This document shows, one piece after another, positions 33,445 through 42,015 of a stretch of 64,000 bases of DNA (positions are counted from its first letter, which is position 1; each line of letters begins with the position of its first letter). Below the pieces are notes generated by a model. The model made no database searches. It was not told the origin of the DNA and saw nothing but the letters and a program-made list of their open reading frames with translations. The stretch is from Rhodospirillaceae bacterium (GTDB lineage Bacteria; Pseudomonadota; Alphaproteobacteria; Rhodospirillales; Rhodospirillaceae): assembly GCA_029243545.1 (NCBI GenBank), contig JAQWRV010000019.1:32318-96317 (forward strand), in the 5' to 3' direction. Made by a program: the position numbers and the translations under genes.

Positions 33445-34143
33445 ATGAGTTCATCTGAGGTCACCATTAAGGGCAAACACGGGGATTTCATGGCCTATTT
33501 ATCGGGCCCAGCTGGCGGCGGCCCGGGCATCGTCGTTGTGCAGGAAATCTTTGGTGTGAATAAATGGTTGCGCGACACCTGCGATATGCTGGCCGGCAAA
33601 GGCTACATGGCCATCGCGCCTGACCTATTCTGGCCCATTCAGCCCGGCGTACAATTGGACCCCATGGTCGAAGCTGATTTCAATACCGGTTTGGACCTCT
33701 ATGGCAAATTCAATGTCGACAACAGTATCGATGACATTCAGTCAACAATTACCGTTCTGCGTGGCCGCGACGGATGCAATGGAAAAGTGGGTGTAACGGG
33801 CTTTTGTCTTGGTGGACTGCTGACCTACCTTAGCGTTGCTCGTACAGACGCTGATGCAGGTTCCGCTTATTACGGAGTTGGCATTGACGGACTGCTCGGT
33901 GAAGCGGGGCGCATTAAAGCGCCTACTTTGATTCATATCGCAGATGAAGATGCCTTCGTGCCCAAAGAAGCATCTAATCAGGTACGTGAAGCGCTCGAGG
34001 GCCACGGAGTAGTTTCAGTCCATACCTACCCTGGTTGTAACCATGGTTTCGCCAGGGACTCTGACGCGAATCATTACGATAAAGCAGCCACGGAACTCGC
34101 CCATGGCCGCACCTTTGACCTATTCAAAAGCACCCTGAGTTAA
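33445..34143 (+). CDS. Dienelactone hydrolase-family protein
   Basis: A 232-residue alpha/beta hydrolase. It has GIVVVQEIFGVNKWLRDTCD, the nucleophile elbow GFCLGG (Cys nucleophile as in dienelactone hydrolases), the catalytic Asp region IADEDAFVP and catalytic His in GCNHGFAR. The start at 33445 has AAGGGAG 7 bases before it. It is on the same strand as the UbiD operon and about 90 bases downstream, which is consistent with ring-cleavage product hydrolysis, though it may be separately transcribed. Confidence 0.9.
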   Translation: MSSSEVTIKGKHGDFMAYLSGPAGGGPGIVVVQEIFGVNKWLRDTCDMLAGKGYMAIAPDLFWPIQPGVQLDPMVEADFNTGLDLYGKFNVDNSIDDIQSTITVLRGRDGCNGKVGVTGFCLGGLLTYLSVARTDADAGSAYYGVGIDGLLGEAGRIKAPTLIHIADEDAFVPKEASNQVREALEGHGVVSVHTYPGCNHGFARDSDANHYDKAATELAHGRTFDLFKSTLS

Positions 34144-34232
34144 TTTCAACTATCAGGGTTTCTCGATCCAAGTAGCAATCGCCTAGCCAACAAGCTCGGA
34201 TGAGGTATGCTTCACCATGACCAAACTGCGGT

Positions 34233-35543
34233 ATGTATCCGATGAGTGACCCGCTAAACCCAGCGCTGTGGGGTGAACTTTACAACCTCATTCTAAGCTG
34301 GGTTCAGGCAGAAGTCCTAACTTTGGCTAGTCTGGTTCAAGGTTTAACGCTCCTTGTTCTCGCCATTCTCGCCCGTGCCAGCGCCAAACCTTTGAGACCC
34401 CGCCTCGAGGCACGCCTTGAGGGTCTTCGGGTCTATTCGCCCTTGCGCCGGGCTCTTTCTGTAATTGACGATCAATTGTTCGGCATCGTCTTCGTTTTGT
34501 TGCTATGGCTCACAATTGGCATTGTGATTCAGATTCAAGCCAGTATCGCCAGCGACCTCCTACGAATTTTCGCCAGCCTGATTAGCGCTTGGATTCTGAT
34601 TAAAATCAGTTCTTCGCTCATTGCAAACCCGTTCATCGCAAACCTGTTCGCCGCGCTTGCCTGGACGATAGCGGCTTTGAATATTGTCGGGTTGCTGGGC
34701 CCGGCCATTGACGCGCTGGATTCTGTGACTCTGCCCCTTGGACAGACCCGGATCACACTTCTGACCATCATCAACGGCGCTATCCTGTTGGGCATTTTGA
34801 TGTGGTCAGCACTTGCCGTAAGCCGCTTTATTGAATCCCGGCTGGCACAAGTTGCAGCAATAACACCTAGGGCACGAGTCCTAATCGGCAAAACCATCCG
34901 CTTTGTCATGATCGTTGTCGCTGTGACGGTCGCCTTGTCATCAGTTGGGATTAATTTTGCAGCCCTTGCCGTATTCACAGGTGCGGTCGGTGTCGGCATC
35001 GGCATCGGTTTACAAAAGCAGGTCTCCAATCTTATCAGCGGTGTAATCCTGTTATTGGACAAATCGATAAAGCCGGGCGATATCATCGAGGTGGGGTCGA
35101 CGTTTGGATGGGTCAACACCATGAGCGCGCGCTATGTCGGCGTGACGACACGCGACAACAAAGAATTGCTTATCCCCAACGATGATTTCGTTACTAATCA
35201 AGTGATCAATTGGTCTCACAGCGATAACGACGTCCGCATGGAAGTATCGTTTGGGGTAACCTACGACTGTGACCCGCATGAAGTACGCAAACTCGCGGTG
35301 GAAGCTGCTGCCAAGCCTGAGAGAATTGTGGATAATCGCCCGCCGATCTGCCATTTGGTTGAATTTGGCGACAGCTCATTGAATTTTGTTTTGCGGTTTT
35401 GGATTCGAGACCCCGCCAAAGGGGTGACCAATGTCAAAGGAGAAGTCTTACTTGCGCTATGGGACGGCCTCAAGACAGCAGGTATTGAAATCCCCTATCC
35501 GCAACGCGTTATCCAAATTCAGAATGATAACGCTAAGGGCTAG
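34233..35543 (+). CDS. MscS-family mechanosensitive ion channel
   Basis: A 436-residue membrane protein with several N-terminal hydrophobic segments and the conserved MscS pore/beta domain: AVFTGAVGVGIGIGLQKQVS, NLISGVILLLDKSIKPGDII, and RDNKELLIPNDDFVTNQVIN. It releases small solutes on osmotic downshock. The start could be 34233 or the ATG three codons later; neither has a strong ribosome-binding site. It is longer at the N-terminus than E. coli MscS (286 aa), as in the MscM/YbdG-like groups. Confidence 0.9.
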   Translation: MYPMSDPLNPALWGELYNLILSWVQAEVLTLASLVQGLTLLVLAILARASAKPLRPRLEARLEGLRVYSPLRRALSVIDDQLFGIVFVLLLWLTIGIVIQIQASIASDLLRIFASLISAWILIKISSSLIANPFIANLFAALAWTIAALNIVGLLGPAIDALDSVTLPLGQTRITLLTIINGAILLGILMWSALAVSRFIESRLAQVAAITPRARVLIGKTIRFVMIVVAVTVALSSVGINFAALAVFTGAVGVGIGIGLQKQVSNLISGVILLLDKSIKPGDIIEVGSTFGWVNTMSARYVGVTTRDNKELLIPNDDFVTNQVINWSHSDNDVRMEVSFGVTYDCDPHEVRKLAVEAAAKPERIVDNRPPICHLVEFGDSSLNFVLRFWIRDPAKGVTNVKGEVLLALWDGLKTAGIEIPYPQRVIQIQNDNAKG

Positions 35544-35574
35544 GCCGCTGACCTAGCCGCCATCAGCGATAGCT

Positions 35575-36204
35575 TTATCCTTGCGCAAGAATGCTGTCCG
35601 CGTTGCTTTGAAAGTCTTCAGTAGTATTCGTTTTTGGAAAGCCCCCATCGGGAACCGCTACGCCTAGGCCGTTGCATAAGGGCTCCCAACCACTCCCCAC
35701 CTCATAAACAATGAGCCGGTTAGCTGGTATCGCGTCTCTCACGTTTTCCGTATGCCGATTGAACACGGCCTCACAATGGGCCCTATCTGTTGTGCGATTA
35801 TCAAACGTATCGGTGCGAACGATCTTATCAACCATTTCCTTCCACGTTTTCTGCATATCATCGTCTGGTGGATGACCGTCAAGGTAACTGAAGATCGTGT
35901 TGATCATGCTAGTGTACCATTGATCAGATGGCCGGATAGTCAAGAGTATCTTGGCCTCGGGATACCGCTTCGCAAGCGGCTCCCAGAAATAGCTCAGCGG
36001 CCAGTCCACTCCCGATACATATTCACCCAGAATATCATTCCACTCTATCTCTTCTCCGAAGGCTGCCTTGTGCCACAAGAGAATACCCTCAGGCTTCTTA
36101 AACACTTCCATCATGTGGTAACAGGGCCCAAAGCCCAGTTGCTCAAGCGCGAACTTCATAGACATCGTGCCCGTGCGGCCAAATCCGGCACCGATAACTT
36201 TCAC
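35575..36204 (-). CDS. Sulfotransferase-family (Sulfotransfer_4-like) P-loop protein
   Basis: A 209-residue protein. The PAPS-binding P-loop is KVIGAGFGRTGTMSMKFALE, and QLGFGPCYHMMEVF follows, the hallmark of the Sulfotransfer_4 group. FWEPLAKRYPEAKILLTIRP and the later YEVGSGWEPLCNGLG are also typical. Members are predicted to transfer sulfate from PAPS to small molecules. It lies 2 bases downstream of the first 'PAGTF' family gene and is co-transcribed with that pair. Confidence 0.85.
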   Translation of the reverse strand: MKVIGAGFGRTGTMSMKFALEQLGFGPCYHMMEVFKKPEGILLWHKAAFGEEIEWNDILGEYVSGVDWPLSYFWEPLAKRYPEAKILLTIRPSDQWYTSMINTIFSYLDGHPPDDDMQKTWKEMVDKIVRTDTFDNRTTDRAHCEAVFNRHTENVRDAIPANRLIVYEVGSGWEPLCNGLGVAVPDGGFPKTNTTEDFQSNADSILAQG

Positions 36205-36206
36205 AG

Positions 36207-36920
36207 TCAGTATTCCTCTTCAAATTCAACGAGATCGAAGTGCGCGTTCATGTATCCACCAACAGTTATCTTCACAAATAAAAAGCCATCAGGTGTGCAC
36301 CAAAGGTCTTCTGTCGGGTGATAGTCGAGCAAAAAACGGTAATGGTCTGTTTCGAATGTCCCCGCCGGCACGGTAATATTTTCACGGCCAAGATACTCCA
36401 AATCGAAATCAGTTGTGCAGAGGTTTGGTCCGGAGCACCCGTCATGGTCTCGTGAGGACGTCAGCACACCGCGGCAGGGTTGCACCTTTTTCTCAGTATT
36501 GTGATTGAACCGCGCGCAGTGGAGCATATCGCAAGAAACGGGGTGCGCACCGAAGGACAGCGGCGCAGTTTCCAGTGCCATTTTCTGGCTGATCCGTCCC
36601 GACGTCATGTTGACGGCTTCACATTCCGCCCATCCATCGCTGAAACGAAACCAGCCGCTTCCCAGAAACGACCCGCTTTCATGCAACCGAACAAAACAGT
36701 CTAAGGGGCGGTAATCTGGCCCCGTTGTATAAACCGTTTCCCGCAGAACTGAGCGATCCGCGACTACGCCGGCTTCAATTTCACAATGGGCACGAAGTGT
36801 GCGCTGGCCGTCCTCATGAAAAGTGACTGACCACCATTCCCGGCCGAAGTCTTTCCTCTCCCCTTCGGGGTCGAAAATGTAGGCGATTTTGCCGCGGACG
36901 TTACGATGTTTCATGGCCAT
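36207..36920 (-). CDS. Uncharacterised 'PAGTF' family protein, copy 1
   Basis: A 237-residue soluble protein of unknown function. It shares with its tandem neighbour (36922-37623) the blocks TFHEDGQRTLRAHCEIE, LDCFVRLHESGSFLGSGW and NITVPAGTFETDHYRFLL; 'vPAGTFe' recalls DUF3108-like beta proteins that end with a calycin-like sheet. The ATG at 36920 has GGAG 7 bases upstream, within the end of the preceding gene, so it is translationally coupled. Cysteines are unusually frequent (MLHC, PCRG, CSGPNLC). The sulfotransferase gene follows with 2-base spacing, suggesting a shared pathway. Confidence 0.6.
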   Translation of the reverse strand: MAMKHRNVRGKIAYIFDPEGERKDFGREWWSVTFHEDGQRTLRAHCEIEAGVVADRSVLRETVYTTGPDYRPLDCFVRLHESGSFLGSGWFRFSDGWAECEAVNMTSGRISQKMALETAPLSFGAHPVSCDMLHCARFNHNTEKKVQPCRGVLTSSRDHDGCSGPNLCTTDFDLEYLGRENITVPAGTFETDHYRFLLDYHPTEDLWCTPDGFLFVKITVGGYMNAHFDLVEFEEEY

Positions 36921-36921
36921 T

Positions 36922-37623
36922 CTAATACTCCGTCTCGTATTCAACCAATTCATACCGAGAATTTTTCAGGAAGCCGTCAACGGTCACTTTGACGAACGTA
37001 TAATCATCAGGAATGCACCAGACATCTTCACGCTTCTGGGCTCCGTCGGGTTGCGGCTTCATAACAAAGTGATAGTGATCGCACTCGAAAGTCCCTGCCG
37101 GAACGGTAATTTCCTCGCGCCCGTCATACATTACCGTGACGGTGCCAACACTGAGGAATGGGCCGCTCGCGCCATTCGGCAGCGGAGATGTAGACAGAAC
37201 ATCTTGGAGAGTCTGAGGGTTCTCACTTTTACCGTGGTCGAAACCAGCACAGTGAAAAACGTCACAGGTTAGCGGATGCACCGTAAGGCTTTTGGCCGGA
37301 CCATTAAGCTGAACCTTCTGTGAGACCCGGCCAAGGGTGGTGTTGTCTACCTCACACTCGGCTTCTTGTCCGTAAGCACGCACCCAGCCTGTTCCCAGAA
37401 ATTTCCGCTCCACATGCAGACGATTGAAGCAATCTATGGGCCGCCACTGATCATCCATCGTGTAGATGGTTTCCCGAATGACCTCTGTGTCATCGATTTC
37501 ACAGTGAGCCCGCAGCGTTCGCTGGCCGTCTTCGTGAAAGGTCATGGAAAACCATTCCCGACCCCGTTCCTCATTGTCGCCGCCGATATACAAAATTTTG
37601 CCGCGAATATTGCGATGGTCCAT
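36922..37623 (-). CDS. Uncharacterised 'PAGTF' family protein, copy 2
   Basis: A 233-residue soluble paralog of the gene downstream of it; the shared TFHEDGQRTLRAHCEI block is almost identical, and EITVPAGTFECDHYHFVM and DVWCIPDDYTFVKVTVDGF match at corresponding positions. No signal peptide. It is the first gene of a three-gene minus-strand unit (this gene, copy 1, sulfotransferase) with 1- to 2-base spacing. A third, exported relative lies at 46744-47511. Function unknown. Confidence 0.6.
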   Translation of the reverse strand: MDHRNIRGKILYIGGDNEERGREWFSMTFHEDGQRTLRAHCEIDDTEVIRETIYTMDDQWRPIDCFNRLHVERKFLGTGWVRAYGQEAECEVDNTTLGRVSQKVQLNGPAKSLTVHPLTCDVFHCAGFDHGKSENPQTLQDVLSTSPLPNGASGPFLSVGTVTVMYDGREEITVPAGTFECDHYHFVMKPQPDGAQKREDVWCIPDDYTFVKVTVDGFLKNSRYELVEYETEY

Positions 37624-37816
37624 GGCCCGTTCCCCCTGTTTGTTTAGACAAGAAGATCACGAAATTGAAAAAGACGAAAGCTTGATGAATCTCTAAAATA
37701 ATAAATATTTCTCACAATCCCAGGTGCTTTTTCCGCACGCTTGGATATGATACCGCCACGCGCGGGCCGCAGGCCTATCGCACAACCCTTTTCTTAGAAC
37801 AGAGGACGCACGCAAC

Positions 37817-38467
37817 ATGAAAATCTATGGTGCAATTTTATCGCCCTACGTATGCCGGGTTTTGTTGGCCCTTCGCCACAAGGGCATTAAGCACGAAGTC
37901 ATCATGCCAGAAGGCGGTATGAAAACCCCAGAGTATCTGGCCATGAACCCGCTCGGCAAAATGCCGACGATGAAAGACGGAGCCACCACGCTTCCTGAGT
38001 CCTCGGTGATCGTTGAGTACATCGACACCAAGTACCCTAAAAAGGCAATCATTCCGGCGTCTGCAAAAACGGCTGCTCAGGCGCGACTCATTGCGACGAT
38101 CAGCGCGCTCTATGTGCAGGACAATGTTACAGCCCTGTTCCCACAGCGTGACCCCAAAACTAGAGATAAAGCCTTGGTCAAAGCGAAGATTGCTGATCTG
38201 GAAAAAGGCCTCGACGCGCTCAGCCACTATCTAGACGACAAAGGCCCCTGGGCCATGGGCAAGAGATTCACCATTGCCGATTGTTACGCTTTGCCGGCTT
38301 TGTTTTTCTTGCAACTTGTCATGCCCGGTTTTGGCAACAAAGATCCCCTGGCCAAACACAAGAAGGTCAAGAAGTATTGGAATGCCCTGAAGCGTGCCCC
38401 CCTGGGCAAACAGGCGTTGAAGGAAATGAAAGTCATGGCCAAGCAATTCTTTGGCGGCGGTAAGTAA
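37817..38467 (+). CDS. Glutathione S-transferase (1)
   Basis: A 216-residue GST-like protein. The N-terminal thioredoxin-like domain carries MKIYGAILSPYVCRVLLALR, MNPLGKMPTMKDG and the glutathione-contacting LPESSVIVEYIDTKYP (ES motif). The C-terminal helical domain contains FTIADCYALPALFF, the usual N-capping 'TIAD' motif. It would conjugate or reduce electrophiles with glutathione. A second, clearly related GST follows after a hairpin; the pair arose by tandem duplication (shared GG-KTPE, NP-GK-PT, DCYALPALFF). Confidence 0.9.
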   Translation: MKIYGAILSPYVCRVLLALRHKGIKHEVIMPEGGMKTPEYLAMNPLGKMPTMKDGATTLPESSVIVEYIDTKYPKKAIIPASAKTAAQARLIATISALYVQDNVTALFPQRDPKTRDKALVKAKIADLEKGLDALSHYLDDKGPWAMGKRFTIADCYALPALFFLQLVMPGFGNKDPLAKHKKVKKYWNALKRAPLGKQALKEMKVMAKQFFGGGK

Positions 38468-38477
38468 TTAAAGAACA

Positions 38478-38503
38478 GCGGGGCCGGTTGTTGCCGGCCC
38501 CGC
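38478..38503 (+). terminator. Hairpin between the two GST genes
   Basis: Perfect 10-bp GC-rich stem GCGGGGCCGG/CCGGCCCCGC with a 6-base loop. Only ATTT follows, so termination may be partial or the structure may protect the upstream mRNA. Confidence 0.6.
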
Positions 38504-38522
38504 ATTTCCCGGAGACTGAGAC

Positions 38523-39170
38523 ATGAAGATTCACGGAAGCCCGCTTTCCCCGTTTGTCGCGCGTGTAATTCTCGCCTGTGACCACAAGGGGCTCTCTTAC
38601 GGTATTGTTATGCCCAAGGGCGGCCTGAAAACGCCTGAATTTCTAGCGCTGAACCCGTTCGGAAAAATCCCAACTGTTCAAGATGGGAAAATAACCATTT
38701 TTGAATCAGATGTCGTCGTCGAATATCTGGAAAACAAATATCCAAAGAAAAGAATCATCCCTGCTTCAGCGGCAGCGGCGAGCAAAACACGCCTAATCGC
38801 AAGAGTATCCGATCTTTACGTGCAGGCCCCCGCCCTCATTCTGTTCCGGCAAGTTAGCGGCAGAAGCCCGAAGAATAAGGCTGAAGCAGAGAAATCCATT
38901 GAGGGTTTGAACAAAGGCCTGGACGTGCTCAACCATTACATCGAGCCGGGCCCCTGCGCGACCGGAAAAAGTTTCACCATCAGCGACTGTTACGCATTAC
39001 CGGCTTTGTTTTTTGTAAGTCATGTTGCGCCGCTGTTTGGCATCAAAGACCCGTATAAGGGCCGTCCGAATGTGAAGAAGTACTGGACAGCGATTAAGAA
39101 GCATCCATCAGCCAAAGCTCAGTACACAGCAATGCAAAAGACAATGAAAGCGCGGCTAAAGGGGCTTTAG
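38523..39170 (+). CDS. Glutathione S-transferase (2)
   Basis: A 215-residue paralog of the preceding GST with SPLSPFVARVILACDHKGL, LNPFGKIPTVQDG, IFESDVVVEYLENKYPKK and the C-terminal FTISDCYALPALFF. The N-terminal Ser-Pro-Phe-Val replaces Ser-Pro-Tyr-Val-Cys of copy 1, so the active-site Cys position is Ala here, and catalysis may differ. GGAG precedes the ATG. Function as for copy 1. Confidence 0.9.
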   Translation: MKIHGSPLSPFVARVILACDHKGLSYGIVMPKGGLKTPEFLALNPFGKIPTVQDGKITIFESDVVVEYLENKYPKKRIIPASAAAASKTRLIARVSDLYVQAPALILFRQVSGRSPKNKAEAEKSIEGLNKGLDVLNHYIEPGPCATGKSFTISDCYALPALFFVSHVAPLFGIKDPYKGRPNVKKYWTAIKKHPSAKAQYTAMQKTMKARLKGL

Positions 39171-39182
39171 GGAGAAACGACC

Positions 39183-39319
39183 TTAAGCGCGGCGGTGCAG
39201 GTTCCACCAAACCAAGTAGCCCTGTCGATAGTAAGATCAAACCCAACGGGGTAGGCACTGAGACAACATAGCCATGAATGAAACCGGCGAAGGATGAGAC
39301 GCATGTGTCACCGGCAATT
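39183..39319 (-). pseudogene. Remnant with a PEP-CTERM-like sorting tail
   Basis: Minus-strand translation just after the SDR stop gives VVSVPTPLGLILLSTG in one frame, and YLVWWNLHRRA plus a stop (TAA, 39183-39185) in the next frame. Together these make a VPxP motif, a hydrophobic helix and a basic end, the layout of exosortase PEP-CTERM signals. One frameshift separates the parts. No body of the protein is recognisable, so this would be the relic of a lost gene; chance cannot be excluded. Confidence 0.35.
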
Positions 39320-40003
39320 TCACCAATTCTCAGACCAGGGCCGAATATCCAATTCATGTGTCCAGTTGGACTTAGACTGCTTGTAGAGGCCGTAATAGGT
39401 CTCAGCGATGTCATTGGAATCAAGCTTTGAGCCGTCTTCTGACTGACCGATAAGCCCGTCGATATTGATGTGTGCCACGTGAATACCATCGGGGCCGAGC
39501 TCACGCGCCATTGACTGTGCCAAGGCCCGCAAAGCAAACTTTCCTGAGGCAAAGGCTCCAAACCCTTTGCCGCCGCGCAGAGAGGCTGTCGCGCCGGTAA
39601 TCAACAAGGAGCCATGGCCGCGTTTCTGCATGCGCTGCGCGGCCGCCCGGCTGCACAAAAAACCGCCAAATGCTGTGAATTCCCAAACAGCTCGGAAGCG
39701 TTCTGCGCTTTGTTCGACCACTGGCGTACGCCCGAAACCGCCCCCCGGATTGTAGACAAGCACTTCGACCGGGCCGTATTGAGATTCAACATCTTCAAAC
39801 AATTTCTCAACCGCATCCTCATCTGTCGCGTCGCAGGGATAGGCCACCGCGCCGTCGATTCCAGCGGCAAGCGTATTGAGACGGTCGGCCGAGCGCGACA
39901 CGAGTATGGAGGTCATGCCAGCTTCGGCAAAACGCTTTGCCGCCGCCACCCCGAGCCCCGGCCCTGCTCCAACGATGACAGCGACTTGTTTGGATTCACC
40001 CAT
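39320..40003 (-). CDS. SDR-family protein lacking the catalytic tyrosine
   Basis: A 227-residue Rossmann protein with VAVIVGAGPGLGVAAAKRFAEAG. The normal NNAG reads YNPGG, and the YxxxK motif reads FASGK (GKGFGAFASGKFALRA), so the catalytic Tyr is Phe while the Lys is kept. LSRSADRLNTLA and IHVAHINIDGLIG are typical of an SDR subgroup in which this change recurs. Activity may not be the usual alcohol/ketone chemistry. It lies 20 bases downstream of the PPOX-family gene on the same strand. Confidence 0.8.
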   Translation of the reverse strand: MGESKQVAVIVGAGPGLGVAAAKRFAEAGMTSILVSRSADRLNTLAAGIDGAVAYPCDATDEDAVEKLFEDVESQYGPVEVLVYNPGGGFGRTPVVEQSAERFRAVWEFTAFGGFLCSRAAAQRMQKRGHGSLLITGATASLRGGKGFGAFASGKFALRALAQSMARELGPDGIHVAHINIDGLIGQSEDGSKLDSNDIAETYYGLYKQSKSNWTHELDIRPWSENW

Positions 40004-40023
40004 TTTCCTAGACCCCTTCTCTC

Positions 40024-40647
40024 TTAGTCTAAGCTGTAGAGGTCATGCCGGTTGTCTTCGATGATTTTGTCCGCCGCCGCAGCGTCGTACCCCTTCACCT
40101 GATCGGCCAGAATTTGTCCCATGGTGGGAAACCGTGCGCGGTCGATGTGATTGTCTGCATTCCAAAGATCAGCACGCCAGACTGCGCGCGCGCAGTGCAG
40201 ATACGCTTCTTCAACAGTGATGATGAGAACCGAGATCGGCAGCTTGCTTTTGATGGCAAAGAGGGCGCGAACATCAGGATCAACAGAGATTTCAGCATGG
40301 CCGTTGATGCGCAGGGTCTCATCCATGCCGGGGACCAGCAACATCATGCCCACATGCGGATTATCGAGGATGTTTTCCAAGCTATCGAGACGGTTGTTGC
40401 CCGGCCAGTCAGGCAGCATCACGGTTTCAGCGTCCTCTACGTGCAGAAAGCCCGGTTCACCGCCCTTGGGTGAGGCGTCAAGCCTGCCGTCAGCCCCAGC
40501 GGTCGACAGCACCCCAAACGGACACAGCGCAAGGTAGTCGATGCAGTGCTGATCGAGGCTGGACAGCACTTTTTTAACAGCGCCGTCGCCGGGCGGCTTG
40601 TAGACAGACCGGAGTTGATCCCGGGAGGTAATTGATTGTTCATACAT
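40024..40647 (-). CDS. Pyridoxamine 5'-phosphate oxidase-like FMN-binding protein (MSMEG_1061 type)
   Basis: A 207-residue split-barrel flavoprotein: FGVLSTAGADGRLDASPKGG, EPGFLHVEDAETVMLPDWPG, NNRLDSLENILDNPHVGMML and LLVPGMDETLRINGHAEIS follow the PPOX-class pattern of the MSMEG_1061 family, with VEEAYLHCARAVWRADLW towards the end. Such proteins use FMN or F420 for unknown reductions. The SDR gene follows after 20 bases. Confidence 0.85.
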   Translation of the reverse strand: MYEQSITSRDQLRSVYKPPGDGAVKKVLSSLDQHCIDYLALCPFGVLSTAGADGRLDASPKGGEPGFLHVEDAETVMLPDWPGNNRLDSLENILDNPHVGMMLLVPGMDETLRINGHAEISVDPDVRALFAIKSKLPISVLIITVEEAYLHCARAVWRADLWNADNHIDRARFPTMGQILADQVKGYDAAAADKIIEDNRHDLYSLD

Positions 40648-40856
40648 AAGTTCGGCCTTCGCTCAGATGTGACCCGCACAATGCCAGAATGTGCTCGCAC
40701 AAAGCCAGGACGAGGGCAAAAAAATAAAAATCAGCGTTTTACGTGGAACAAACCCATGAAGGACGTGCTTTATGCCGCCACCCTAAAAATAAATAGCGCC
40801 ATAACGTATTGTTTTATAATAATATTATTCTGGAAGTCCCACCATTTTGAGACCAA

Positions 40857-41048
40857 CTACGTCAATGACGGGCAAAAAGAGGTCGGTGGGTGGTAAACCT
40901 CGGCCAAGAGTAAACTGTCGTCGCCTACCTGCAGCAGAGCGTGTAATTCCCCGCCCTTGCGGTTGATGGCCAGATCATTAAAGCCGATGACCAGGTCGTA
41001 ACCGCAGAACGTCTGCCGCAGGTATATACTTAGCGGGAATGTGTCCAT
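40857..41048 (-). CDS. Short hypothetical ORF or gene remnant
   Basis: The 463-base gap 40648-41110 holds only this 63-residue ORF: a readable stretch (SIYLRQTFCGYDLVIGFNDL, NRKGGELHALLQVGDDSLLL) that looks protein-like but has no recognised family, no good start signal and no partner genes. It may be a fragment of a lost gene. The rest of the gap is AT-rich with no recognised element. Confidence 0.25.
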   Translation of the reverse strand: MDTFPLSIYLRQTFCGYDLVIGFNDLAINRKGGELHALLQVGDDSLLLAEVYHPPTSFCPSLT

Positions 41049-41110
41049 TGAATTGGATCAAGGCCATGTAATACTTTGCAGACTAGTTGGTATAATCGAG
41101 GACAATCATC

Positions 41111-41908
41111 ATGTTGAAGTCTTTTACGGCACTGTTCGGTGCTGTGTTTTTCTTAGCCACGCCACTTCGCGCAGATGACGGTGGTGTGCTCGTACTGGGC
41201 GGCACCGGGCAGCTCGGCTCTGAGATAGTTAAGGACCTGGTAGAGGCCGGGGAAGACGTAACGGTGTTTGTCCGCCCCACATCGAAACGGGAACGGCTCG
41301 CAGGCCTGATTATTGCCTATAAGGTTGGCGATATACTTTCGGATGCGGACATGGAGCGTGTTTTTACTTCAGCCACATACCGGGCGGTGATTGACGCGTC
41401 AGGACAGGCCTTTGGTGGTGATCAGAACTATTACGAAAAAAGCCAGCGCGTCATTTCCAAGTGGGCGTTAGCGGGCAACGTCGGACACATAATTTTACAT
41501 GGTGCCACCGGCGCTGGTGACAGCGCGCATATGATGGTGATGGAAAATGTTCCCGAGTTTCAACGTATATCGATCGCGTCAAAAAGCGTTGCCGAAGACG
41601 TGTTAAAAGCTTCCGGTGTGCCCTATACCGTCATACGCCATATGACTCTCCTGCCCCTGGAAAACAAAGAGTCCGGCAATGCGCGGTTAACTACAAGTCA
41701 AATGGCTATTGGTGCAATGACCAGGGACGGACTGGCCCGGCTTACCATGGAATGCCTCGACAATTCAGCCTGTATCAACATGACGTTTCATGCCGTGGAC
41801 GACGATGTGGAACTCACCGGGCGGTATACCGGCATGTGGAAGCGTTACCGCACGGTGATAAAACCTTATGTGTTCGAAGCCCGAGAAGCCGGTGGCCGGT
41901 TAGAGTGA
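41111..41908 (+). CDS. Exported NmrA-like atypical SDR (1)
   Basis: A 265-residue protein with a signal peptide, MLKSFTALFGAVFFLATPLR ending near ADDG, followed by the NAD(P)-binding GVLVLGGTGQLGSEIVKDLV and the NmrA/atypical-SDR pattern VFVRPTSKRERLAGL, ILHGATGAGDS and ASGVPYTVIRH. No YxxxK catalytic pair is evident, as in other NmrA-like proteins. AGGA precedes the start. The next gene is a close tandem paralog. An exported nucleotide-binding protein is unusual; substrate and partner are unknown. Confidence 0.82.
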   Translation: MLKSFTALFGAVFFLATPLRADDGGVLVLGGTGQLGSEIVKDLVEAGEDVTVFVRPTSKRERLAGLIIAYKVGDILSDADMERVFTSATYRAVIDASGQAFGGDQNYYEKSQRVISKWALAGNVGHIILHGATGAGDSAHMMVMENVPEFQRISIASKSVAEDVLKASGVPYTVIRHMTLLPLENKESGNARLTTSQMAIGAMTRDGLARLTMECLDNSACINMTFHAVDDDVELTGRYTGMWKRYRTVIKPYVFEAREAGGRLE

Positions 41909-42015
41909 GTCTGGCTGGCGCTAATTGTTTGATCTCGCATCATCCACATGCACTGTAATGGTCAAGCGTGTTACCAAGCGCACGCACTGAAACAAAATAA
42001 TTAGGGATTCTGAAC

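Noticed and set aside
34535..35122. 195-residue minus-strand open frame opposite the MscS gene
   Set aside because: Shadow of the highly hydrophobic MscS coding strand; composition is atypical and no family is recognised.
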